Shown one piece after another: positions 25,932-34,291 of a stretch of 64,000 bases of DNA; within the stretch, counting starts at the first letter, position 1, and every line of letters begins with the position of its first letter. The notes below the pieces were generated by a model. It was given only the letters and a program-made list of their open reading frames with translations. It did not search any database and was not told where the DNA came from. This DNA comes from CAZPRY01 sp964589175 (GTDB taxonomy: Bacteria > Fidelibacterota > UBA2242): assembly GCA_964589175.1 (NCBI GenBank), contig CAZPRY010000006.1, forward strand, positions 79,921 to 143,920. The letters are read 5' to 3'. The translations under genes were made by a program, and so were the position numbers.

Positions 25932-27014
25932 TCAACGCTGGACCCGGGCCGAGCCTCCTTTGGCAAAAGCCTCGACTTCAGTCAGTTTCGCCATGGTCAC
26001 ATCGCCGGGAAAGGTCGTCAGCAAGGCACCGTGCGCCCAGCCCAGGCGCAGCGCTTCTTCCGGCGTCCTTCCGGTCAGAATCCCGTAAATTAATCCCGTT
26101 GCAAAACCATCGCCGCCGCCGATCCGATCCAGCACATCCAGTTCGCAGGTCGGGCTGATGTACTCCCGGTTATTGTACCAGAGCACCCCGCCCCAGAAAT
26201 GCCGGTTGCTGGATTTGACTTCCCGCAGCGTTGTGGCCACCGCCTTTATATTCGGAAATTGTTGCGTTACACGCCCGATCATGTCGAAGAAGGTCTTGGT
26301 ATCGAGTTTGGACTTTGCGGCAACTTCCGGCCCCTGAATGTTAAGCCCCATCTGAAGGTCTTCCTCGTTACCGATTAATACATCAACATTTTCGACAATT
26401 CGTTTTAAGACTTCCTGGGCTTTTTGCAATCCGCCCATGGAAGACCATAACTTGGCGCGGTAGTTCAGATCAAAGGATGTGATTGCGCCGTGTTTTCTGG
26501 CAGCCTGCATTGCTTCGATGATTAATTCCGAGGTCGTTTCCGACAGGGCGGCGAAGATCCCGCCGGAATGAAACCAGCGTACGCCCTTGCTGAAAATCGC
26601 CGGCCAGTCAAAATCGCCCGGTTTCAGTAAAGCGCCCGCTTCATTGGAACGGTTATAAAAAACCACCGGCGGGCGCACGCCAAAGCCGCGATCGCTGTAT
26701 ACCGTGGCGATATTCGGTCCGCGGACGCCGTCATGTTCGAACCATTTATAATGGGGCTGAACGCCCATCGCCCGGACTCTGTTCTGAACTAATTCGCCAA
26801 TCCCATAATTCACCATGGCCGTGGCAATCCCGGTTTTCATCCCGAAGCAGTCGGACAAACCCGCCGCGACATTATATTCACCACCGGAGACATGAATTTC
26901 CACGGAACTGGCTTTTCGAAATGGCACAACTCCGGGATCCAATCGGTGAACCAGCGCACCCAGGGATAGAAAATCAAGATTACATTCATCGTTACGTATT
27001 TTCAACTCTTTCAT
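25932..27014 (-). CDS. kdgK: 2-keto-3-deoxygluconate kinase, PfkB family
   Basis: 360 residues. The ribokinase/PfkB fold shows VHVSGGEYNVAAGLSDCFG-type N-terminal signature (EIHVSGGEYNVAAGLS), the acceptor region NRSNEAGALLKPGDFDWPAI, and the C-terminal signature with the anion hole and catalytic base DRIGGGDGFATGLIYG. The enzyme makes KDPG for the Entner-Doudoroff aldolase. Specificity is inferred from the neighbours kduD, kduI and kdgA, not from the sequence alone. It lies 17 bases after the LarA-like gene. Confidence 0.88.
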   Translation of the reverse strand: MKELKIRNDECNLDFLSLGALVHRLDPGVVPFRKASSVEIHVSGGEYNVAAGLSDCFGMKTGIATAMVNYGIGELVQNRVRAMGVQPHYKWFEHDGVRGPNIATVYSDRGFGVRPPVVFYNRSNEAGALLKPGDFDWPAIFSKGVRWFHSGGIFAALSETTSELIIEAMQAARKHGAITSFDLNYRAKLWSSMGGLQKAQEVLKRIVENVDVLIGNEEDLQMGLNIQGPEVAAKSKLDTKTFFDMIGRVTQQFPNIKAVATTLREVKSSNRHFWGGVLWYNNREYISPTCELDVLDRIGGGDGFATGLIYGILTGRTPEEALRLGWAHGALLTTFPGDVTMAKLTEVEAFAKGGSARVQR

Positions 27015-27031
27015 AAAACACCCTTGGATTT

Positions 27032-28267
27032 TTATTTGCTTCTCAATCTATGTAAAATTTCACCGGCTTTTTCGACATACAGGACATCTTCCCGGTTCTT
27101 CCATTCTTCGATATTGATCAAATCGGGATTCATATAACCGAGATTAATTTTTTTACAAATTTCTTCCGGGATGCCCGTTGCCAGTGTTACGGTAATGCGC
27201 GGTTTTTCAACACCATCGATAAACTCACCCACACCTTTCACATGCGTAGAATGAGCCATGATGCCGCCCGGAATATCGCGGAACCGATCCATCTGCTTCA
27301 CGAAATAATCCCGCACGTGATAGCCGATCTGCTCGATATATTTGCCGTGCGTGACGGAGACCTCCTTGATATGCGGCGCGTAGATGATCAGCTCGCCGCC
27401 GTCCGCGACAACCGGCTCGAGTTTATACATGCATTTGCCGCCGGTCCAGAGATCGTCGTACATTTCCGGCGCGCGGGCGAGGACTCTTTTAAACGGCTTA
27501 TCTTTGTAGATAATGTGCAACCGTTCCGACAGATCGGCGGCCTCGCTCCAGGCCTCTTCGGGCGTCCCGTCGAACAAACCGGCCAGTTCCTGCTTTTCGA
27601 CAACCAGGCTCAAGCAGCGGCGCTCCGCCGGTATCAGCGCTGCGGCGGCATCGATCACCGCGCGTACCGGAGTATACTTTTTACCGATGATTCCGGGACT
27701 TGTGATCAAAGCTCCCAGCCAGTGGAACATGTCTATAATTTCCGGTCCCGCGATGCCCGGAAAGAAATATTTATTCCCGCCGGAGAAGCCGACGACTTCG
27801 TGCGGAAAGACCGGCCCGATCACAACCAGCATGTTGTAATGCATCACCAGCCGGTTGATGCTTACATCTACCGACTGCGATAATTTCCCCCCGGAAAGCG
27901 CTTCAACCTGTTCCTTCGGCAGCGTCCCGAGCACTTCCAGGTGTTCGGGATCTTTCCACTGGTGATTGAAAAAACGGGCTTTGGAAAAGCGCCGGGCGCG
28001 TTCTTCGCGCGTGATGCCGACGCGCCGGTAAATGGCCTCCTCGCTCATCGGCGGATGCGTACCCAGAGCTATCAAAAAATCGACCGTCGCGCAGCGTCCC
28101 TGAAGAAGGTCATAAACCACCGGAAAAATCCGGTCGATCGGGGCCGTACGCGTGTTGTCGGGAATGATAAAAAGCACCCGCTTCCCGTAAATCCGCCATT
28201 CCTCGAAGGCAGCGCTGATCTTTTCTTTGATCTGTTGATCGTTCAACATTTTCATACTCATTGACAT
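27032..28267 (-). CDS. LarA-like nickel-pincer racemase/epimerase
   Basis: 411 residues. Residues that bind the nickel-pincer nucleotide and substrate in lactate racemase are conserved with the same spacing: Asp37 and Arg40 (PDNTRTAP), His71 (ALGTHPPM), His156 and Lys166 (PHEVVGFSGGNKYFFPG) and His182 (MFHWLG). Lys166 would carry the thioamide-linked cofactor. LarA homologues racemise or epimerise 2-hydroxy acids, including sugar acids. Its place between kduD and kdgK points to an aldonate such as gluconate or mannonate. The cofactor genes larB, larC and larE are not in this window. The N-terminus has several in-frame ATGs; the first is used here. Confidence 0.85.
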   Translation of the reverse strand: MSMSMKMLNDQQIKEKISAAFEEWRIYGKRVLFIIPDNTRTAPIDRIFPVVYDLLQGRCATVDFLIALGTHPPMSEEAIYRRVGITREERARRFSKARFFNHQWKDPEHLEVLGTLPKEQVEALSGGKLSQSVDVSINRLVMHYNMLVVIGPVFPHEVVGFSGGNKYFFPGIAGPEIIDMFHWLGALITSPGIIGKKYTPVRAVIDAAAALIPAERRCLSLVVEKQELAGLFDGTPEEAWSEAADLSERLHIIYKDKPFKRVLARAPEMYDDLWTGGKCMYKLEPVVADGGELIIYAPHIKEVSVTHGKYIEQIGYHVRDYFVKQMDRFRDIPGGIMAHSTHVKGVGEFIDGVEKPRITVTLATGIPEEICKKINLGYMNPDLINIEEWKNREDVLYVEKAGEILHRLRSK

Positions 28268-28320
28268 TACGGATGCCCGGTAATCCTTAAATCTACCGAT
28301 TCATTCCAACAAAAATTCGC

Positions 28321-29088
28321 CTATCTCGCGAGCCAGCCGCCGTCCACGGCCACCGTATAGCCCTGCATATAGGCCGACGCCTCCGATGCCAGAAACACCG
28401 CGATTCCCTGCAAATCCTCGGGCTTGCCCCAGCGGCCGGCCGGAATGCGCTCCAGGATAGCCTGGTTGCGTTTCTCATCGGCTCGCAGGGCGGCCGTATT
28501 GTCCGTAGCCATGTAGCCCGGCGCAATGGCGTTGACATTGATGCCGTGCGGAGCCAGCTCATTCGCCATGAGCCGCGTCAAACCCATGACTGCGCTTTTG
28601 GAGGCGGTGTACGAAGGCACCAGGATTCCGCCCTGAAAAGACAGCATCGAAGCGATATTGATTACTTTACCGCCGGCACCCTTTTTAATCATAACGCGCG
28701 CCACGGCCTGCGTCAGGAAGAACAGCGATTTCTGGTTAATGTTGATGACATCGTCCCAGTCTTTCTCGGAAAATTCGGTCAGCGGAGCGCGCCGGATAAT
28801 TCCGGCGTTGTTGACTAAAATATCAATCTTGCCAAAAGCTTTCAGGGTTGTCTGCACAATCTCATCAATACAGGCGATCGATGATAAATCCGCCTGAATG
28901 CTGACCGCTTTACGTCCCAGTTTTTCGATTTTCTGAAGGGATTCGTCGACCGGCAGCAGGTCTACCAAAGCCACATCGGCGCCCGCTTCGGCCAATCCCA
29001 GTGCGATCGCCTGTCCCAATCCGCGGGCGGCTCCTGTCACAAGGGCAGTTTTACCATCCAGTGAGAACTTTGCTAATATTCCGGACAT
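28321..29088 (-). CDS. kduD: 2-deoxy-D-gluconate 3-dehydrogenase / DKII reductase (SDR)
   Basis: 255 residues of a classical short-chain dehydrogenase: cofactor motif TGAARGLGQAIA (about residues 17-28), NNAGI at about 91, catalytic serine in INIASML, YTASKSAV with the tyrosine and lysine, and PGYMATDNTAALRADEKR, which is the KduD-type substrate loop. KduD reduces 5-keto-4-deoxy-uronate isomer (DKII) to 2-keto-3-deoxygluconate. kduI, which makes its substrate, is in the same run. AAAGGG lies six bases before the start. Confidence 0.92.
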   Translation of the reverse strand: MSGILAKFSLDGKTALVTGAARGLGQAIALGLAEAGADVALVDLLPVDESLQKIEKLGRKAVSIQADLSSIACIDEIVQTTLKAFGKIDILVNNAGIIRRAPLTEFSEKDWDDVININQKSLFFLTQAVARVMIKKGAGGKVINIASMLSFQGGILVPSYTASKSAVMGLTRLMANELAPHGINVNAIAPGYMATDNTAALRADEKRNQAILERIPAGRWGKPEDLQGIAVFLASEASAYMQGYTVAVDGGWLAR

Positions 29089-29136
29089 TTTTCACCCTTT
29101 CTTTCATCATCTGAAACTTCACTTTGCTTGCGCAAC

Positions 29137-29958
29137 TCACACCCCGCTGTACGCCGAAAATCCGCCGTCGATCGGCAAGACGATGCCGGTGATGAAACGC
29201 GACTCGGGCGATAGTAGCCAGAGCACGGAACCAAGTAAATCCTCCGGCTCGCCGAAACGTCCCAACGGCGTATGCTCGATGATCTTGCGCCCCCGGTCCG
29301 TCAACTCGCCGCTTTTTTCATCGGTAAGCAGGAAGCGGTTCTGCTGCGTCAGGAAGAAGCCGGGTGCGATGGCATTCACCCGGATATTGGGCGAATACTC
29401 CTGCGCCATGTGCACCGCCAGCCATTGCGTAAAATTGCTCACGGCGGCCTTGGCGGCCGAATAAGCAGGGATGCGGGTCAGCGGGCGAAAGGCGTTCATG
29501 GAGGATACGTTGAGGATTACACCCTCATCCTGTTCGACCATGATCGCCCCGAAAACCTGGCTCGGCAAAATCGTACCCAGCAGGTTCAGGTCCGTCACAA
29601 AACTCAGGGCCTCTTTCGGCAGATCGAAAAACGACTTATCGCTTCCGGTGCTGGCCTTGGGGCTATTGCCGCCAGCCGCATTAATCAGGAAATCGATCTT
29701 GCCGCAATGGACGGAAATCGTTTTGGCCGCATCTTCAAGGGATTTTTTTTCGAGTACGTTGGTCTTAATTGCGAGCAATCTCTCGCCGTATTTTTCGGAG
29801 CGCGGCAGGTTGTCGATGTTCAGATCGAGAACTGCTACCTTCGCGCCGCATTCCAGGAGCGCTTCGGTAAATCCCGAACCCAGGATACCGGCGCCGCCGG
29901 TGATCACCGCACACTTTCCCCTAAAGTCATATCGTTTCGCGAAATCAATCTTTTCCAT
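29137..29958 (-). CDS. uxuB: SDR-type D-mannonate oxidoreductase (fructuronate reductase)
   Basis: 273 residues of a second SDR: ITGGAGILGSGF (about 20-31), INAAGGNSP, catalytic serine in LNVSSMNAF, YSAAKAAV and PGFFLTQQNRFLLT. The NQ-rich NRFLLT loop and the GGFSAYSGV end are those of the Bacillus YjmF-type mannonate oxidoreductases, which reduce fructuronate to mannonate. This would follow UxaC and UxaE, encoded at 38-44 kb. Specificity is inferred from this pattern and from context. It is 48 bases before kduD and 36 after galU. Confidence 0.82.
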   Translation of the reverse strand: MEKIDFAKRYDFRGKCAVITGGAGILGSGFTEALLECGAKVAVLDLNIDNLPRSEKYGERLLAIKTNVLEKKSLEDAAKTISVHCGKIDFLINAAGGNSPKASTGSDKSFFDLPKEALSFVTDLNLLGTILPSQVFGAIMVEQDEGVILNVSSMNAFRPLTRIPAYSAAKAAVSNFTQWLAVHMAQEYSPNIRVNAIAPGFFLTQQNRFLLTDEKSGELTDRGRKIIEHTPLGRFGEPEDLLGSVLWLLSPESRFITGIVLPIDGGFSAYSGV

Positions 29959-29994
29959 TTTTACTCTCTGTTTCAGTGTTGGTAAGCCGGCGGT

Positions 29995-30876
29995 TTATTC
30001 ATCACCGCCTTTTTCGCGAGCCACTACATCCCGCAAAAACTCCAGGAACGGCCCGGCAAATTCTTTTCTGCGTAGCGCGAATTCCACCGTCGTTTTCAGG
30101 TAATCGAGCTTGTTGCCGATGTCGTGGCGCTTGCCTTCGAATTGATAAGCATAGATATTTTCGCGCGTCAACAGCAGGCGCAGCGCATCCGTCAACTGGA
30201 TTTCATTGTGCTTGCCCGGCTTCACCTGTTCGAGCACCTTATAAATTTCCGGCGTCAGCACGTAGCGCCCGGCTACGGCCAGATTCGAGGGACTCTGCCC
30301 GACGGCCGGTTTTTCGATCATATCGGAAATGCGGTAGATGCGGTCGTCAATGGCCTTCCCATCGACGATCCCGTAGCGGTCCACCTTGTCCGACGGCACG
30401 ACTTCCACGGCAATCACGCTCTGTTGGTACTGGTTATAAACATCGATCAGCTGCTGGGTCACCGGTATCACCGAATCGATGATCGTATCGCCCAGCATCA
30501 CCACGAACGGCTCGTCGCCGGTATGCTGGTGGGCATAGGAAATCGCATCGCCAAGCCCCTTCAACTCTTTCTGGCGAATGAAGTGGATATTGGCCATTTC
30601 CCCCAGCCGGCTGACCTCATGGTACAGGTCTTCTTTGCCTTTTTCATCGAGCAGCAGTTCCAGTTCCGGGCTGCGGTCGAAATGATCTTCGATGGCGCGT
30701 TTCCCTTTCCCGGATATGATCAGAATATCCTCGATGCCGGAATCGATCGCCTCCTGGACAACATACTGAATGGTCGGCGTATCGATAATCGGCAGCATCT
30801 CTTTGGGCTGGGCTTTCGTCACCGGTAAAAACCGCGTCCCCAATCCGGCGGCCGGTATCACTGCTTTTCGAACCAT
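29995..30876 (-). CDS. galU: UTP-glucose-1-phosphate uridylyltransferase
   Basis: 293 residues. The nucleotidyltransferase signature GLGTRFLPVTKAQPKEM is at about residues 11-27, with LGDAISYAHQHTGDEPFVVM, MLGDTIID and the metal and sugar motifs EVVPSDKVDRYGIVDG. It makes UDP-glucose. It lies 14 bases after a glucuronokinase-like gene and inside a uronate locus, so it may instead, or also, use glucuronate-1-phosphate; this is inference. AGGAG precedes the ATG by nine bases. Confidence 0.92.
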   Translation of the reverse strand: MVRKAVIPAAGLGTRFLPVTKAQPKEMLPIIDTPTIQYVVQEAIDSGIEDILIISGKGKRAIEDHFDRSPELELLLDEKGKEDLYHEVSRLGEMANIHFIRQKELKGLGDAISYAHQHTGDEPFVVMLGDTIIDSVIPVTQQLIDVYNQYQQSVIAVEVVPSDKVDRYGIVDGKAIDDRIYRISDMIEKPAVGQSPSNLAVAGRYVLTPEIYKVLEQVKPGKHNEIQLTDALRLLLTRENIYAYQFEGKRHDIGNKLDYLKTTVEFALRRKEFAGPFLEFLRDVVAREKGGDE

Positions 30877-30890
30877 ATCTGCATCTCCTG

Positions 30891-31886
30891 TTATAAAATA
30901 AACGGTTTGATCACGCGCGCGTCGATTTTCTTCAGGGCCGGAATCAGGCGGTTCAGCATCGCATCGTCTTTATAAATGCCGACAATAGCGCCACCGGAAC
31001 CGGCAAATTTGGCCGAAGCGCCGCAGGCCCGGGCAGTCTTAACCAACTCCAGATTGGAAGCCGAAATCGGCATGATCCTGCGCCGCAGGTCGAAATTACG
31101 ATTCATCAATTCAAATAATTCCTCATGATTCCCGCTTTCGATGGCCGTTTTTCCGGCTTCGGCCAGACCCGCGATTTCATTCAAGGCGGCGAGCGTTACG
31201 GGGTCTTTTTTCTCGTAGCGGAGGCGGATGTCGTTCAGAACCTTGCCGGACTCCTTGCTCAAATTGGTCTTATATGCGATGTAGAGTTTCGGCAGGCGGG
31301 CTACGTCAACGCGGACATAATTGCCATGCCCCGTTTTCTGCATGTGCTGCCGCTCGAAATCCATATAGACACAACCTTCATAGACCTGGATTACCCGGTC
31401 CTGCAACCCGGCGTTGATACTGAGCTGCTCGGTCTCGACCTTGAGAATCAAGGTCGGCAAATAGGGTTTTGCGACCCGTACGCCGTAGAAGCGGATCAGG
31501 GCTTTCATGGTCGCCGTAACGATGGCACTCGAACCGGCCAGCCCGACCTGGCGCGGAATACTGGAATGAAACTGGATCGTGAAATTCTTGTTCTCAATGC
31601 GGATATTCTGTTCGCGGCAGTAGTCGGCAAAGGTCACAATCGCGGCTTTGATCAGGCGCTCCCCGCCGTAATAGCCCAGCGCCGTGGTCTGTTCGATGAG
31701 CTCATTCAGGTTACGGTACTGCCGTTTATCGCTCGAAATCGGATCGATCTGCAATGTCGGTGAATCGTAGAGTTGAATGTGGGCCCCGAAATTACGCACG
31801 CTGATGGAGATGGTCTTACCGAAATAGCCGTCCGACGGATTCCCCAGCAAACCGGCTCTGGCATAGGCGCGCTCTTCAATAATCAT
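30891..31886 (-). CDS. GHMP kinase, glucuronokinase-like
   Basis: 331 residues. GHMP landmarks: RAYARAGLLGNPSDGYFGKT at about residues 6-25, the ATP-binding glycine-serine loop PRQVGLAGSSAIVTA at about 122-136 and the C-terminal GASAKFAGSGGAIVG. The opening GNPSDGYFGKT block is close to plant glucuronokinases, which phosphorylate glucuronate at C1 and feed UDP-glucuronate synthesis. galU follows directly, which fits a two-step salvage to a UDP-sugar. Other GHMP sugar kinases (L-arabinokinase or a mannose-type kinase) cannot be excluded. Confidence 0.78.
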   Translation of the reverse strand: MIIEERAYARAGLLGNPSDGYFGKTISISVRNFGAHIQLYDSPTLQIDPISSDKRQYRNLNELIEQTTALGYYGGERLIKAAIVTFADYCREQNIRIENKNFTIQFHSSIPRQVGLAGSSAIVTATMKALIRFYGVRVAKPYLPTLILKVETEQLSINAGLQDRVIQVYEGCVYMDFERQHMQKTGHGNYVRVDVARLPKLYIAYKTNLSKESGKVLNDIRLRYEKKDPVTLAALNEIAGLAEAGKTAIESGNHEELFELMNRNFDLRRRIMPISASNLELVKTARACGASAKFAGSGGAIVGIYKDDAMLNRLIPALKKIDARVIKPFIL

Positions 31887-31961
31887 AGCATCAATTCCTT
31901 GAATTTCTTCCGGCGGGAGTGACTACCTCACTACCTGAAAAAGGTTACCCACAGGGGAAGA

Positions 31962-32792
31962 CTATTTCAGCTTTTCCATTTTGATAAAATCCATATCGTC
32001 GAATTCCTGGTTTTCGCCGCCCATGCCCCAGATGAAACTGTAGTTGCTGGTCCCGGCACCGGCATGGATTGACCAGCTGGGCGACAGCACGGCTTCTTTA
32101 TTTTTAACCAGCAGATGACGGGTTTCTTCGGGCGCGCCCATGAAGTGAAAGACGCGGGCCTCTTTGTCCATGTCAAAGTAAAAATAGATTTCCGTGCGGC
32201 GGGCATGGGTGTGGGCGGGCATCGTATTCCAGACGCTGCCGGACGCCAGGATGGTCACGCCCATCACCAACTGGCAACTCTCCGCCACGCCGGGCCGGAT
32301 GTACTGAAAAATGGTGCGAACATTCGCCGCTTCGACTGTTCCGAGATCGACGCGATTGGCCTGCGCCTGAGGGATCAATTTGGTCGGAAATTCCCGGTGG
32401 GCCGGGTAACTCTGGATGTAATACTCCGCCGGTTTTTCGGGATCGGCGCTGGCAAAGCGGATATCTTTGGCTCCGCGCCCGATATAGAGCGCATCCAGAT
32501 TTTCCAGGACAAACTCCTTATCGTCCACTTTGATTTTACCGGTAGCACCGATGTTGATCACACCCGTTTCGCGGCGCTGGGCAAAATAGTCACTGGCCAG
32601 CTCTTTACCGCCTTTGAGCGCGAGCTTCTGTTTGGTCGGAACCGCGCCGGCGATTACCGCCCGCTCCGTATCGCTATACATCAGGTTCAGTTTCCCTTCC
32701 TCAAATAACTTTCTGATCAAAAAGGTCTCCCGTAACTCCACCGTATTCATCCGGGCAAAGCGGACCGGATCCGCCAGATATTTGACTTCCAT
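31962..32792 (-). CDS. kduI: 5-keto-4-deoxyuronate isomerase
   Basis: 276 residues from ATG 32792, which has AGGAGG four bases upstream; the longer frame to 32897 overlaps the regulator gene and is rejected. The cupin-type zinc-site motif PAHTHARRTEIYFYF is at about residues 194-208, followed by SPSWSIHAGAGTSNYSFIWG. KduI isomerises the spontaneous product of unsaturated galacturonate, which is released by GH105-type enzymes such as the one at 47-48 kb. It is the first enzyme gene after the GntR-LacI regulator. Confidence 0.95.
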   Translation of the reverse strand: MEVKYLADPVRFARMNTVELRETFLIRKLFEEGKLNLMYSDTERAVIAGAVPTKQKLALKGGKELASDYFAQRRETGVINIGATGKIKVDDKEFVLENLDALYIGRGAKDIRFASADPEKPAEYYIQSYPAHREFPTKLIPQAQANRVDLGTVEAANVRTIFQYIRPGVAESCQLVMGVTILASGSVWNTMPAHTHARRTEIYFYFDMDKEARVFHFMGAPEETRHLLVKNKEAVLSPSWSIHAGAGTSNYSFIWGMGGENQEFDDMDFIKMEKLK

Positions 32793-32871
32793 ACATCCTC
32801 CTAAAAATTCATTTAATTCAAAAAATGTCCGGATCGGACAATCCACAATATTCAGGCATGGTGCGCATTTA

Positions 32872-33981
32872 TCATCTATCCTGCCCATTTCCGGCACCGC
32901 AGGAGTTGCGCACCACCAGCGTCGGCGCCAAAATCCGGCGGCGTGTGATCACTTCATTATTGATCTTGCGGATTAATGTATTAACGGCCAGTTTACCAAT
33001 CTCCTCGGTCGGCTGGTGGATCGTGGTTAGCGGCACCGGCGCGGTTAATCCCTGGGTAATGTCGTCGAATCCCACAATAGCCACGTCCGCCGGAACCTTC
33101 AATCCCGCATCAAGCACCGCTCGCTGAAATCCCAGGGCCGCCAGATCGTTATAGACAAAAACCGCCTCCGACCGGGATGCCAGCGACGCGAAGCTGTCGC
33201 CGATTTCATAGCCAGATTCGTAATCGCGCCATTCACCGCGCTGGCCCAGGCGATAGACATCTTCCGGATGCGCCGCCAAATCGTAATGCGCCAGCGCCTG
33301 CAGATAGCCGCGCTGCCTCAACTCGCCCACGCGGTTACCCTCTTCGCCATCGATATAGCCGATTCTTGTATACCCGAGCCGGATCAGGTGCTCCGTCGCG
33401 ATATATCCTCCCTGTTCGTGATCCGTGCCTACGAAACAGATGTCTTCATCAACGATATAAGACACCAGAACATAGGGAAAATTCCCGCGTTCCAAGTTCC
33501 TGATCGGAGGGGAAGCCGTGTAACGATGGCTCATCGAGGCGATGATAATTCCGTTGACGCCCAAATTTAAAAAATGTTCAATCTGGCTTTCTTCAACGTC
33601 CGCCTGGTTGCTGGAGTTGGCCAGCAGCAAATTGTAGCGGTTGCCGTATGCGGCCCGTTCGACACTGGTCAGGATCCGGGAGAAGAAGGGACTATTCAGA
33701 TCGCGCAGCACAAAACCGATCGTCGGGCTCCCGGAATAATCAATGTGATTCTGAGGCTGGGCTACGTATGTGCCCTTGCCAACCCGGCTGAACAGGACAC
33801 CTTCGCGAATCAGATCGGCCACCGCCTTTTTCACCGTAATCGGGCTGACGTTATAGCGCCTCGAGAGCTCCTGCTGGGAACCGACCTGCTCGCCGACTTT
33901 GTATTCGCCCGAGTCGATGCGGGCGCGGATATCTTCCGCAACCTGCCGATAAAGCGGAACCGGACTGTTCAGGTCAATCAC
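32872..33981 (-). CDS. Chimeric GntR-LacI transcriptional regulator
   Basis: 369 residues from a GTG start. The N-terminal 70 residues are a GntR winged helix (PLYRQVAEDIRARIDSGEYK; recognition helix around SRRYNVSPITVKKAVADLI; VGKGTYVA). Residues about 85-365 are a LacI/periplasmic-binding-protein type sensor (TIGFVLRDLNSPFFSRI, FVGTDHEQGGYIATEHLIR, VAIVGFDDITQGL). This is the AraR-type layout, with a sugar acting as inducer. It precedes kduI by 79 bases and likely controls the uronate run. A GntR-type palindrome lies 79 bases upstream of its start. Confidence 0.92.
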   Translation of the reverse strand: MIDLNSPVPLYRQVAEDIRARIDSGEYKVGEQVGSQQELSRRYNVSPITVKKAVADLIREGVLFSRVGKGTYVAQPQNHIDYSGSPTIGFVLRDLNSPFFSRILTSVERAAYGNRYNLLLANSSNQADVEESQIEHFLNLGVNGIIIASMSHRYTASPPIRNLERGNFPYVLVSYIVDEDICFVGTDHEQGGYIATEHLIRLGYTRIGYIDGEEGNRVGELRQRGYLQALAHYDLAAHPEDVYRLGQRGEWRDYESGYEIGDSFASLASRSEAVFVYNDLAALGFQRAVLDAGLKVPADVAIVGFDDITQGLTAPVPLTTIHQPTEEIGKLAVNTLIRKINNEVITRRRILAPTLVVRNSCGAGNGQDR

Positions 33982-34059
33982 TTTTACGCCCCGTACTCAT
34001 TGAATTTATCGTTTTCATCCAAGCCATTTCGTGAACAAAAAGAATCGTGTTTCCCTGGT

Positions 34060-34073
34060 CCTGGTATACCAGG
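34060..34073. promoter_or_regulatory. GntR-type operator candidate, perfect palindrome
   Basis: CCTGGTATACCAGG is a perfect 14-bp palindrome. Its core TGGTATACCA is the same as the core of the E. coli ExuR/UxuR (GntR family) uronate operators. The adjacent regulator has a GntR-type DNA-binding domain, so autoregulation and control of the uronate run are plausible. Confidence 0.6.
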
Positions 34074-34097
34074 TATGCTCAATATAAAGATTCATCT

Positions 34098-34116
34098 GTT
34101 GCGATGCAACTTTTTT
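34098..34116 (+). terminator. Weak intrinsic terminator or attenuator candidate
   Basis: GTTGC and GCAAC form a 5-bp stem with a three-base loop, followed by six T. There is no known transcript reading into it on the plus strand, so it may end a short transcript that starts near the palindrome, or be chance. Confidence 0.3.
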
Positions 34117-34291
34117 CTTCTCGGGTATCGGCCTCGTTTTAACGGATGTCATTTCATGCAAAACAATGACGAAATAACGGATTGTTGTGAATGCAGCTTT
34201 ATTGTTTTATTTTATACTAAAATTCGATACCGTCGAGGATTGAAATTACAGCGGTATTGCTTCCCGGAATAAGCACACTGAGGAGAATATT

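Larger units (their letters stand above)
33982..34291. other. Divergent regulatory region between the GntR-LacI gene and deoC
   Basis: 310 bases. It holds a 14-bp palindrome (34060-34073), a small hairpin with a T-run (34098-34116) and a TATACT at 34213-34218, a possible -10 box toward deoC without a good -35. No gene seen. Confidence 0.6.
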
